Assembly (NCBI GenBank): GCA_937927685.1
Contig: CALBSC010000027.1
Location: 1 to 14,241 of the forward strand
Direction: 5' to 3'
DNA length: 14,241 nt
Origin: an uncultured Burkholderiales bacterium
GTDB lineage: Bacteria; Pseudomonadota; Gammaproteobacteria; Burkholderiales; Burkholderiaceae_C
Shown here: piece by piece, positions 6,718 through 14,090 of the stretch
How positions within the stretch are numbered: position 1 is the first letter of the stretch
How the letters are laid out: each line of letters begins with the position of its first letter
Notes under the pieces: model-generated
Told to the model about the DNA's origin: nothing
What the model saw: the letters and a program-made list of their open reading frames with translations, nothing else
Database searches by the model: none
Made by a program: the position numbers and the translations under genes

Positions 6718-7623
6718 TCAGGCGGCTTGTCGGGACAAGGCCTCGACCCATTCGCGTGGCGCCATGGGAAAGCCCAGGCGCTCACGGCTCTCGTAGTAGC
6801 TTTGCGCCACCGAACGGGCCAGATTGCGGATACGACCGATGTAGGCGGCACGCTCGGTCACGCTGATGGCCCCGCGCGCATCCAGCAGGTTGAAGGTGTG
6901 CGCGGCCTTGAGCACTTGCTCGTAGGCGGGCAGCGCGAGTTGTTGCGCCATGAGGTACTGGGCTTGTTTCTCATGGGCCCCAAAGGCGGTGAACAGAAAC
7001 TCGGCGTCGCTGTGCTCGAAGTTGTAGGCCGACTGTTCCTGCTCGTTTTGCAAATACACGTCACCATACTTCAGGCCATCCGTCCACTGCAGGTCATAGA
7101 CGTTGTCGACGCCTTGCAGGTACATGGCCAGTCGCTCCAGGCCGTAAGTGATTTCGCCGGTGATGGGGCGGCAATCAATGCCTCCCACCTGCTGGAAATA
7201 GGTGAACTGGGTGACTTCCATGCCATTGAGCCAGACTTCCCAGCCCAGCCCCCAGGCGCCAAGCGTGGGGTTCTCCCAGTCATCCTCGACGAAACGGATG
7301 TCGTTACGGCGCAAATCAAAACCCAGCGCCTCCAGTGAACCCAGGTACAGCTCCAGGATGTTGGCCGGTGCCGGTTTGAGCACCACCTGGTATTGGTAAT
7401 AGTGCTGCAACCGGTTCGGGTTTTGTCCGTAGCGGCCGTCCTTGGGGCGGCGACTGGGTTGCACGTAGGCGGCCTTCCAGGGCTCGGGGCCGAGTGCACG
7501 CAAGAACGTGGCGGTGTGGGAGGTACCGGCACCGACTTCCATGTCATAGGGTTGCAACAGCGCGCAGCCCTGCTGGTCCCAGTAGGACTGGAGTTTCAGA
7601 ATGATTTGTTGGAAGGTCAGCAT
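6718..7623 (-). CDS. glyQ: Glycine--tRNA ligase alpha subunit
   Basis: A 301-residue class II synthetase catalytic subunit that activates glycine and works with GlyS. It starts MLTFQQIILKLQSYWDQQGC, the strongly conserved GlyQ N-terminus. Motif 2 lies around VQPSRRPKDGRYGQNPNR (54-71) and motif 3 around GEITYGLERL (156-165). The length matches the family (about 300). An in-frame extension upstream to 7683 has no family sequence and was rejected. A 69-bp gap with a small hairpin separates it from lnt. No convincing Shine-Dalgarno is visible directly upstream of the ATG, so the start rests on conservation of the protein's N-terminus. Confidence 0.97.
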   Translation of the reverse strand: MLTFQQIILKLQSYWDQQGCALLQPYDMEVGAGTSHTATFLRALGPEPWKAAYVQPSRRPKDGRYGQNPNRLQHYYQYQVVLKPAPANILELYLGSLEALGFDLRRNDIRFVEDDWENPTLGAWGLGWEVWLNGMEVTQFTYFQQVGGIDCRPITGEITYGLERLAMYLQGVDNVYDLQWTDGLKYGDVYLQNEQEQSAYNFEHSDAEFLFTAFGAHEKQAQYLMAQQLALPAYEQVLKAAHTFNLLDARGAISVTERAAYIGRIRNLARSVAQSYYESRERLGFPMAPREWVEALSRQAA

Positions 7624-7664
7624 AGAGAGCAGTGGTCGGCCCGAACAGGCAGCCAACAGGGGAC

Positions 7665-7680
7665 GGTGCGACAGCGCACC
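7665..7680 (-). other. Small hairpin in the lnt-glyQ gap
   Basis: The inverted repeat GGTGCG/CGCACC has a four-base loop and lies between the lnt stop and the glyQ start. The six-base-pair GC-rich stem has no T tract after it on the minus strand, so it is not a normal intrinsic terminator. It could be an RNA processing or stabilising element, or chance. A T-box is not supported: no conserved T-box sequence is visible. Confidence 0.35.
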
Positions 7681-7692
7681 CAATCCTTGATT

Positions 7693-9267
7693 TTACGGGG
7701 CGCGACGACGGGTTCGACCAGGCAGCCACAGGACAGCCACCGCCAGCACCCACCAGGGCGCGAGGCCCCATTCGCCCACCCAGCGCGCATACGGGGTAGG
7801 GGGACCTTGCCGCCCCATCACCTGGCCTTGCAGCACCCCCTCCTGGTAGGCCGGCAGACGCTGGGTGACCCGGCCCTGGGCATCAATGATGGCCGTGGCG
7901 CCGGTGTTGGTGGCACGAATCACGGGACGGTCAAACTCCAGGGCACGAAGCCGGGAAATCTGCAAATGCTGATCCACCGCGATCGTGTCGCCAAACCAGG
8001 CGATGTTGCTCAGATTCACCCACACGGTCGGGGCCTGCGCCGGATCTCGAAAGCGTTGCGCCAACTCCTCGCCGAATAAATCCTCGTAGCAAATCATGGG
8101 GGCCAACCGTTGACCTTGCCAGGCCATCGCAGGTGCATCCACCCGACCACGCCCAAATTCCCCCAACGGAATATTCATCATGCGCGTGAACCACTGAAAC
8201 AGCGGCGGGATGAATTCCCCAAACGGCACCAGGTGGTGTTTGTCATAGCGGTAGGGCGGCACGGGGCCAGCCAAGCCCAGAACGCTGTTAGTGCTCACAC
8301 CCAATTCATGCAACGGTAAACCGATCAGTGCAGCGCGGTTTCCTTCAGAAAAATGCCTTGTCAGCGCCTCCCAGTACCCGGCCGGCAATTGCTGCTGCAC
8401 AAAGGGCAATGCGGTTTCCGGCGTCACCACCAGGCCTTGCTCGGTCCCGGTCAGGGCTTGGCCGTACCACGCCAATGCCCAGTCGCGACGACCGTCAAAT
8501 TTGGCATCCTGCGGCACATTGCCCTGCAACAAACGCACCGACAGCGCCTGTTCTCGCACCGCGGGTTCGGGGCTGGACCAGGGCAGGGCCAGTGCCACCA
8601 GCAGCGACAACGCCAGTGCCGATGTCCATTGCTGCCACGTCCACCGGGGCCACCACTGCACCGGCCTGCGCACCACCACCAGCATGGCCAGCACGGCACT
8701 CAAAGCGCCCATGCCATAGACACCCACCCACGGCGCGGTCCAGGCCAGCACGCTGTCCACATGCGCGTAGCCGCCCACACCCCAAGGAAAACCAGTGAAC
8801 CAGCGGGCACGGGCCAGTTCGGCCAGCATCACACACGCCCCGAATGCGAGGGCACGCCATCCCCAGCCCAGGTCGCGCGCACGAAAGCGGACATAGAGAT
8901 AACCGGCCCCCGCCCAGTACAGCGACAACGCACCACACAAACTCACCACGGCCAGGATGGCCAGCCAGGCGGGCAGATTGCCGTACGTGTGCAGGGAAAT
9001 GAACAACCACCACACCGTCGAGCACAAGCCCACGGTGGCAAAGACCCAGCCAAGCCAGGCCGCCCGACGGGCGGAGGGCACTCGGTCGAACAACCAGGCC
9101 ATGACCAGCAAGGCCAGCCACTGGGCCATCCCTTGCGGTTGACCGCTGCCGGGCCAGGCCATGGACAAGGCATGCAGCACGCCCGCCAGTCCCGCGGCAA
9201 CGGTGGCCCACGGCGCTGACTGCGACAGCCTCAAGCGCTCGCGTCCTGCGGCGACACCTTGAACCAT
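7693..9267 (-). CDS. lnt: Apolipoprotein N-acyltransferase
   Basis: A 524-residue inner-membrane enzyme that adds the third acyl chain to the N-terminal cysteine of lipoproteins. The N-terminal half holds several hydrophobic membrane segments (between about 20 and 230). The C-terminal half is the nitrilase-like periplasmic domain with the catalytic triad visible as E284 in TPETALP, K343 in YDKHHLVPFGEF and C393 in ICYEDLFG. A final hydrophobic segment (about 503-515) precedes a basic tail. Two starts are possible. ATG at 9267 has GGAG seven bases upstream and overlaps corC by 37 bp. TTG at 9234 has AGGA nine bases upstream and gives a TTGA junction with the corC stop, shortening the protein by 11 residues. 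Pairing with corC is common in proteobacteria. Confidence 0.95.
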   Translation of the reverse strand: MVQGVAAGRERLRLSQSAPWATVAAGLAGVLHALSMAWPGSGQPQGMAQWLALLVMAWLFDRVPSARRAAWLGWVFATVGLCSTVWWLFISLHTYGNLPAWLAILAVVSLCGALSLYWAGAGYLYVRFRARDLGWGWRALAFGACVMLAELARARWFTGFPWGVGGYAHVDSVLAWTAPWVGVYGMGALSAVLAMLVVVRRPVQWWPRWTWQQWTSALALSLLVALALPWSSPEPAVREQALSVRLLQGNVPQDAKFDGRRDWALAWYGQALTGTEQGLVVTPETALPFVQQQLPAGYWEALTRHFSEGNRAALIGLPLHELGVSTNSVLGLAGPVPPYRYDKHHLVPFGEFIPPLFQWFTRMMNIPLGEFGRGRVDAPAMAWQGQRLAPMICYEDLFGEELAQRFRDPAQAPTVWVNLSNIAWFGDTIAVDQHLQISRLRALEFDRPVIRATNTGATAIIDAQGRVTQRLPAYQEGVLQGQVMGRQGPPTPYARWVGEWGLAPWWVLAVAVLWLPGRTRRRAP

Positions 9268-10094
9268 TTGACCGCTCCGCCCCGGGTGTGCATGACCTCG
9301 AATTTCAGACCGCCCAGGTGGTGGACTTCCCCGCGCACCGGGACATGACCCATGTCGTGTGCAATCAGTCCCCCGATGGTGTCGAACACTTCATCGCCGT
9401 CGCGGACCGCCAATTCAACGGCAAAGGCCTCGTTGACGCGCTCAACCGAGGCGGATCCGGCGACCCGGTAGGTGCGATGGGCCAGGCCAAAAATCTCGCC
9501 GGACTCTTCGTCGGTATCGAATTCGTCCTCGATCTCACCCACGATTTCTTCCAGCACATCCTCGATGGTCACCAAGCCCGCCACCCGGCCAAATTCATCA
9601 ATCACGATGGCGAGGTGATTGCGGTTGCTGCGAAAGTCCCGCAACAAGTCAATCAGCCCCTTGCTCTCGGGAACAAACACCGCCGGTCGCAGCAAGGCCC
9701 GGATGTTGAGTTCGGGCGCACGCTGCAGTTTCAGCAAATCCTTGGCCAGCAAAATGCCCAGGATGTTTTCCCGATCGCCCTCATAAACCGGGAACCTCGA
9801 GTGCGCAATGTCGATCACCTGGTTGAGCAACTCGTCAAACGGTGCGTCAATCTGCACCAGGTCCATGCGAGGCGCGGCAATCATCACGTCACCGGCCGTC
9901 AGGTCTGCAATGCGCAGCACGCCCTCGAGCATCTCGCGGCTGTCAGCGCCAATCAAGCCACGTTGTTCAGCCTGTGACAGCAGCGCTCGCAGATCATCCG
10001 GGGTATCGGGACCGGGATGCAGGACATCGACCAGTCGCTGCAGCAGGCCACGCGGGGTCCGCGCGCTGCTGCGTGTAGGGGGGGGTTCTGACAC
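9231..10094 (-). CDS. corC: CorC/HlyC-family CBS-domain protein
   Basis: A 287-residue cytoplasmic protein with two CBS domains (about 68-127, containing GDVMIAAPRMDLV and SRFPVYEGDRENILGILLAKDL; and 133-188, containing NHLAIVIDEFGRVAGLVTIEDVLEEIVGEI), then an acidic linker and a C-terminal CorC_HlyC transporter-associated domain (about 205-282). CorC-type proteins are linked to magnesium and cobalt efflux and bind adenine nucleotides; there is no membrane domain here, so it is the short form. The GTG at 10094 was chosen because the protein then begins MSEPPPTRSS, as in relatives; a TTG at 10148 would add 18 residues overlapping the putative promoter. Codons 4-6 contain a run of eight C. It is the first gene of the cluster and overlaps lnt. 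Confidence 0.92.
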   Translation of the reverse strand: MSEPPPTRSSARTPRGLLQRLVDVLHPGPDTPDDLRALLSQAEQRGLIGADSREMLEGVLRIADLTAGDVMIAAPRMDLVQIDAPFDELLNQVIDIAHSRFPVYEGDRENILGILLAKDLLKLQRAPELNIRALLRPAVFVPESKGLIDLLRDFRSNRNHLAIVIDEFGRVAGLVTIEDVLEEIVGEIEDEFDTDEESGEIFGLAHRTYRVAGSASVERVNEAFAVELAVRDGDEVFDTIGGLIAHDMGHVPVRGEVHHLGGLKFEVMHTRGGAVKWFKVSPQDASA

Positions 10095-10133
10095 ACGAAA
10101 AGCGGCCTGGGCCGCAAAAGTTTGGACCCCTCT

Positions 10134-10162
10134 AGGATAGCGGATCAAGATGACAGCGCCAA
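10134..10162 (-). promoter_or_regulatory. Putative sigma70 promoter for the corC-lnt cluster
   Basis: On the minus strand, TTGGCG (10162-10157) is followed after exactly 17 bases by TATCCT (10139-10134). Each hexamer matches four of six consensus positions. Initiation near 10127 would give a leader of about 33 bases before the GTG of corC. The position in the 78-bp gap after the acetyltransferase gene makes it plausible, but no other evidence is available. Confidence 0.45.
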
Positions 10163-10172
10163 TGCCACCGCG

Positions 10173-10898
10173 TCATTCCGCCGATTGATGCCGAGCCTCG
10201 CGAACGCCCTGGCGAATTTCCTGCACTTCAGCCAGGGTGTCGAGGAAGCGGTTCACTTGCTTTTTGATGGCGTAATTAGTTTGGGCAAACTGCTCAGAGA
10301 CCAGTTCGGTCAACTGGCTGTCGAGGTCGGCGGGGGGCAGGAGCAGATAAGCCTCCGTCTCTGCGCCGTCACGTTCCACCCGGGCGCCGTGCTTGCGGGC
10401 GATGCTGATCATGGGGGCGTTTTCGCTCAGCGCATGAATGAACAGCATCTTCACACCCGCATTGCGCGCATGCATGCTGGCATGTTCAAACAGACGCGCC
10501 CCATAGCCCCGGCCACGCGAGGCCTGTTGCACCGACACGCCGAATTCTGCGCAGGATCCGGTCTGGCTGTCGCGGCTGTAAGCCAGATGGGCCATGGACA
10601 CCAGTTTCAAGTAGCGGTTGAAAATGCCAAAAATCTCGTCGCGCTCGAAGTCCAGCGCATCGACGTAGCGACGAATCTGCTCATCCGTGGCCATGTACCC
10701 AAACCGCATGTACCGGTCCTGTGCCCCCAAGGCAAGCAAATGCTGGGCAATACGCTCCCGATGCTGCGGCCCCAGTGAACAGATCGGCACCAGCACGCCG
10801 TGGGTGGCGTTGGGCTCGACCAACCCGGACAACGGCATCGACAGCAGTTGTCTTCCCGCATTGATGGAAGTACGCAGTAAGGTTTTGACCAAGGGCAT
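10173..10898 (-). CDS. GNAT-family N-acetyltransferase
   Basis: A 241-residue protein with a GNAT fold. Motif A is clear at GVSVQQASRGRGYGARLFEHA (120-140), with the Q/RxxGxG-type pyrophosphate-binding loop for acetyl-CoA, followed by motif B-like sequence around IHALSENAPMISIARKHGARV (154-174). About 55 C-terminal residues beyond the fold are predicted helical (SQLTELVSEQFAQTNYAIKK onwards), and a basic amphipathic N-terminal stretch precedes it, so it is longer than a minimal GNAT domain. The acceptor is unknown. The start at 10898 lacks a good ribosome-binding site (TTATTCTTGAGCC lies upstream). It is separated from corC by 78 bp and probably not required by it. Confidence 0.8.
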   Translation of the reverse strand: MPLVKTLLRTSINAGRQLLSMPLSGLVEPNATHGVLVPICSLGPQHRERIAQHLLALGAQDRYMRFGYMATDEQIRRYVDALDFERDEIFGIFNRYLKLVSMAHLAYSRDSQTGSCAEFGVSVQQASRGRGYGARLFEHASMHARNAGVKMLFIHALSENAPMISIARKHGARVERDGAETEAYLLLPPADLDSQLTELVSEQFAQTNYAIKKQVNRFLDTLAEVQEIRQGVREARHQSAE

Positions 10899-11111
10899 GG
10901 CTCAAGAATAAGGGTTTTCCCTAGTAATTGCCATCCCACGTCGGACATGACCGCGAGATTCACGCTGCTTTAGAGGTTGTCTACTAGATGAGGGGGACGC
11001 GGAGAAGGTCTGTCGGTGGCAAGGCGGTCATGTTGGCCCTCAGGGACAGCCCTGTGACGCACAGACGAGGTTCTGCTTGACAATGCCGCAACCCTCAGGA
11101 GACGTGATTTC

Positions 11112-12809
11112 ATGACGAAGCCTTGGCTTGCTCAATACCCCGCGGGCGTACCCGCCACCGTGGACGTATCTCACCACACGTCGCTCAATCAATTGCTGGA
11201 AGAGTCCTTCAAGCTCAATGCCCATCGACCGTTTTCCGTGTGCATGGAGCGCTGGATGCGCTATGGCGAACTCGATGAGTTGTCGCGCCGGCTCGGTGCC
11301 TGGCTACAAGATCAAGGCCTGGAGGCCCATGCCCGTGTGGCGATCATGCTGCCGAACGTCCCTTCTTTTCCCATCAGCATGGCGGGCATTTTGCGAGCTG
11401 GCTACACCTGCGTGAACGTCAATCCCCTGTACACGGCCCGCGAGTTGCAGCATCAGCTCAAGGATTCGGGCGCAACGGCCATTGTCATCCTGGAGAATTT
11501 CGCCCATACGCTGGAAGAAGTCATTGACCAGACGGCCGTCAAAACCGTGGTGGTCGCGTCGATGGGCGATCTGCTGGGTACCTGGTACGGACGCTGGATC
11601 ACGTTTGCAGTTCGTCATCTGGCCAAGATGGTGCCCGCCTTCGAATTGCCCCTGACTGCCCCCGATGGCTCGCAACGCACCATCGTCCCACTTCAACAGG
11701 TGCTGCGCGAAGGTGCCATCAAAACGCTGCGTCCGGCGCAGGTCACCCTCGACTCGATCGCATTCCTGCAGTACACCGGCGGAACCACCGGACTGTCCAA
11801 GGGCGCCGTCCTCACACACCGTAACGTGGTGGCGGCCACCCTGCAAGCTGAGGCCTGGTTCTCCCCTGCCCTGATGCGGACTGGCGACATCCGCAACACC
11901 AACAGCATTGCCGCCCTGCCGCTGTATCACATCTTCGCGCTGATCTTGTGCTTTCTGGCCATCCGGTCGGGCTCATCGCTCACGCTGATTCCCAATCCGC
12001 GCGATATCCCCAAGCTGGTACAAACGCTCAAGCAACGCCCGTTTCATCTGATGCCCGGCGTGAACACCTTGTTCAATGCCCTGTTGCAAAACGCACAATT
12101 CCGATCGCTGGATTTCTCGCAGTTGTGCGTGACCCAGGCGGGTGGCATGGCCGCCTCAGAGGGCACAGCCCGGCAATGGCAACAGGTCACCGGATGCACC
12201 ATGGTGGAAGGCTGGGGCATGAGCGAAACCTGCGCCCTGGGCACCAACAACCCGATTCTGTCCACGGAGTACAGCGGCACCATCGGCCTGCCTGTGCCCA
12301 GTGTGGACATTGCTATCAAAGACGACGCGGGGAACGACCTGCCTTTGGGGGAGTCGGGCGAAATTTGCATCCGTGGGCCCAATGTCATGACGGGCTACTA
12401 CCAACAACCCGAGGAGACACGCAAAGCGTTTACGCCGGATGGCTTCATGCGCACCGGTGACATCGGCATCATGGATGAACGGGGTTTTACCCGCATTGTT
12501 GACCGCAAAAAGGACATGATCATTGTGAGCGGCTTCAACGTATTCCCCAACGAACTGGAGAATGTGGTGTCGATGTGTCCTGGTGTGATCGAATGTGCTG
12601 CGGTGGGGATACCGGATACACGCCAGGGTGAATCCATCAAGCTGTTCGTGGTGCGCAGCGATCCAGCCCTGTCGGAAGAGGACGTGGGGCGCTATTGCCG
12701 CGACAAGCTCACCGCATACAAGCAGCCCAAGTACATCGAATTTCGCGACGAACTGCCCAAATCCAACGTTGGCAAAATTTTGCGACGCGAGTTGCGCACG
12801 TCGCACTGA
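11112..12809 (+). CDS. fadD: Long-chain acyl-CoA synthetase (FadD-like)
   Basis: A 565-residue adenylate-forming enzyme that activates fatty acids to acyl-CoA by way of an acyl-adenylate. Visible motifs are the P-loop YTGGTTGLSKG (221-231), the GWGMSET adenine-binding motif (367-373), TGD (448-450), the hinge region DRKKDMIIVSGFNVFPNE (464-481) and the C-terminal catalytic lysine in KSNVGKILRREL (K555). Length matches FadD (about 560). The ATG has an AGGAGA ribosome-binding site (11097-11102) nine bases upstream. The 213-bp region before it holds TTGACA at 11077-11082 but no matching -10, so no promoter is called. The gene is probably co-transcribed with the MBL hydrolase that starts 40 bp downstream. 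A medium- or short-chain preference cannot be excluded. Confidence 0.92.
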   Translation: MTKPWLAQYPAGVPATVDVSHHTSLNQLLEESFKLNAHRPFSVCMERWMRYGELDELSRRLGAWLQDQGLEAHARVAIMLPNVPSFPISMAGILRAGYTCVNVNPLYTARELQHQLKDSGATAIVILENFAHTLEEVIDQTAVKTVVVASMGDLLGTWYGRWITFAVRHLAKMVPAFELPLTAPDGSQRTIVPLQQVLREGAIKTLRPAQVTLDSIAFLQYTGGTTGLSKGAVLTHRNVVAATLQAEAWFSPALMRTGDIRNTNSIAALPLYHIFALILCFLAIRSGSSLTLIPNPRDIPKLVQTLKQRPFHLMPGVNTLFNALLQNAQFRSLDFSQLCVTQAGGMAASEGTARQWQQVTGCTMVEGWGMSETCALGTNNPILSTEYSGTIGLPVPSVDIAIKDDAGNDLPLGESGEICIRGPNVMTGYYQQPEETRKAFTPDGFMRTGDIGIMDERGFTRIVDRKKDMIIVSGFNVFPNELENVVSMCPGVIECAAVGIPDTRQGESIKLFVVRSDPALSEEDVGRYCRDKLTAYKQPKYIEFRDELPKSNVGKILRRELRTSH

Positions 12810-12849
12810 AGCGCACAGCCAACCAGCCTGTCTGGAAGCCGATGGCACA

Positions 12850-13770
12850 ATGGCAGCCATCATGCTGCCAACTGACATGCATTTCATCGAGCGAGGCTGG
12901 TTATCCTCCAACAGCCTGCTGTTGACGGGGCCAGAAGACACCGTCCTCGTCGATTCCGGCTATCACTCGCACGCAGAGCAAACCATCGCCCTGGTACGCC
13001 ATGCACTGCAGGGTCGGCCATTGACCACCCTGATCAACACACATTTGCATAGCGATCATTGTGGCGGCAATGCTGCAGTTCAGGCCACTTGGACGGCAGT
13101 ACGCACATGCATTCCCCCAGGTTGTGCTGAAGCGGTTCGCAACTGGGATGAAGAGGCGCTTACTTACAAGCCCACCGGACAAGCTTGTCCCCGTTTCAGA
13201 ATCGATGAAGTTCTGCAGCCCGGCACCCAGCTACGGGCGGGCGGCCGAGCCTGGGATATCCATGCAGCCCCCGGACATGATCCAGATTCAGTCTTCCTCT
13301 TCCAGCCTGAAACCGGTGTACTGCTGAGCGCTGATGCCCTGTGGGAGAACGGTTTTGGCGTGGTTTTCCCGGAAATTTACGGAGAACCTGGTTTCGATGA
13401 AGTCGGGCACACACTCGACTTGATTGAACGGTTGCAACCATCCATCATCGTGCCCGGTCATGGACGCGTCTTCACGGATTTGACGGGCGCCCTGGCACGA
13501 GCACGCGAGCGGCTGAAACTCTTCACCGAGCAACCCCTCAAACATGCCAGTCACGCCGCCAAGGTGTTGATCAAGTTCCACTTGATGGCAATCCAGGCCT
13601 GTCCCATCGAAGCCTTGCTCGATTGGACGCAAGACAGTGGCTACCTGACGACCTTGCACCGGGTGCATTTTCAAAGTCAGTCGATGCGCGAGTGGGCGAT
13701 GAGCCTGACGGAAGCTTTGGTCCGCAGTGGCGTACTGGCTCGCCAGAACGATCAGGTCGTCAACGTGTGA
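12850..13770 (+). CDS. MBL-fold metallo-hydrolase downstream of fadD
   Basis: A 306-residue metallo-beta-lactamase-fold hydrolase with all metal ligands: THLHSDH (64-70; H65, H67, D69, H70), PGHDPDS (141-147; H143), SADALW (160-165; D162) and VPGHG (201-205; H204). A helical C-terminal region follows (about 215-300). It differs clearly from the MBL hydrolase at the left end: shorter, with other sequence around each motif, so it is another subfamily rather than a recent duplicate. The substrate is unknown. It starts 40 bp after fadD on the same strand and probably shares its transcript, suggesting a link to acyl-CoA or fatty acid metabolism (inference). The start is uncertain: ATG at 12850 has GGAAG 11 bases upstream, while ATG at 12862 and 12877 are also in frame and would fit family N-termini (HFIERGWLSSN follows). 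Confidence 0.85.
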   Translation: MAAIMLPTDMHFIERGWLSSNSLLLTGPEDTVLVDSGYHSHAEQTIALVRHALQGRPLTTLINTHLHSDHCGGNAAVQATWTAVRTCIPPGCAEAVRNWDEEALTYKPTGQACPRFRIDEVLQPGTQLRAGGRAWDIHAAPGHDPDSVFLFQPETGVLLSADALWENGFGVVFPEIYGEPGFDEVGHTLDLIERLQPSIIVPGHGRVFTDLTGALARARERLKLFTEQPLKHASHAAKVLIKFHLMAIQACPIEALLDWTQDSGYLTTLHRVHFQSQSMREWAMSLTEALVRSGVLARQNDQVVNV

Positions 13771-13812
13771 TGCACACTGGCTCGAGCCGGCCGAGATACG
13801 TATCCATCAGAT

Positions 13813-13852
13813 AAAAAAACAAAAGGCCCGACTCTTTCGAGACGGGCCTTTT
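13813..13852 (-). terminator. Intrinsic terminator of the rRNA operon
   Basis: On the minus strand, a perfect ten-base-pair stem (AAAAGGCCCG at 13852-13843 with CGGGCCTTTT at 13830-13821) is capped, after one U-U mismatch, by CTC-GAAA-GAG, a GNRA tetraloop. A G and a run of seven T (13819-13813) follow. It lies 10 bases beyond the 5S 3' end, as expected for rrn. Read on the plus strand the stem is followed by only four T, so it may work weakly for the fadD unit that ends at 13770. Confidence 0.93.
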
Positions 13853-13862
13853 GGGCTGTAAG

Positions 13863-13978
13863 AGCCTGACGATGTCCTACTTTCACACGGGTATCCGCAC
13901 TATCATCGGCGCTGAAGCGTTTCACGGTCCTGTTCGGGATGGGAAGGAGTGGTACCACCTCGCTATGGTCATCAGGCA
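13863..13978 (-). rRNA. rrf: 5S ribosomal RNA
   Basis: About 116 bases on the minus strand. The 5' end TGCCTGATGACCATAGCGAG pairs with the 3' end TCGTCAGGCT to form helix I. Internal landmarks are the conserved CCCATCCCGAACAGGACCGT (loops B and C) and GAAAGTAGG near the 3' end. Helix I sets the ends to within a few bases. The sequence type fits Burkholderiales. Confidence 0.95.
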
Positions 13979-13984
13979 TAACTT

Positions 13985-14012
13985 GTTGTCATCTTGACTG
14001 AGTCAAGACAAC
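13985..14012 (-). other. Long hairpin in the 23S-5S spacer
   Basis: The inverted repeat GTTGTC(ATC)TTGACT-G-AGTCAAGACAAC is centred on 14000. It has twelve base pairs with a three-base bulge, or equally eight plus four pairs around a different bulge. It lies a few bases upstream of the 5S 5' end on the transcribed strand. It is probably an RNase processing site separating the 5S precursor; the function is inferred from position. Confidence 0.55.
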
Positions 14013-14063
14013 CAATTCATAGAGCAAATCAGCTTATATTTTGAATGCGTCACTTGGCATAAC

Positions 14064-14087
14064 AACCTTGATCAACAGATCAAAGTT
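14064..14087 (-). other. Second hairpin in the spacer, next to the 23S 3' end
   Basis: The inverted repeat TTGATC/GATCAA (14068-14073 and 14078-14083) has a four-base loop and extends by AAC/GTT past one mismatch. It directly follows the 23S 3' end on the transcribed strand and may be part of the 23S precursor processing structure. No tRNA gene is present in this 112-base spacer. Confidence 0.45.
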
Positions 14088-14090
14088 ATA

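Noticed and set aside
10921..10987. CTAGTA ... TACTAG interrupted repeat between the GNAT gene and fadD as a mobile-element trace
   Set aside because: Six-base arms 55 bp apart with no target duplication or transposase remnant; not distinguishable from chance.
11041..11054. CAGGG/CCCTG inverted repeat upstream of fadD as an operator
   Set aside because: Only five base pairs, no second copy in front of another fatty acid gene in the window, and no match to a known fatty acid regulator site that I can recall.
12156..12941. Minus-strand open frame of 261 codons opposite fadD and the start of the second MBL gene
   Set aside because: Antisense to a clear fadD, with no recognisable motifs in the translation.
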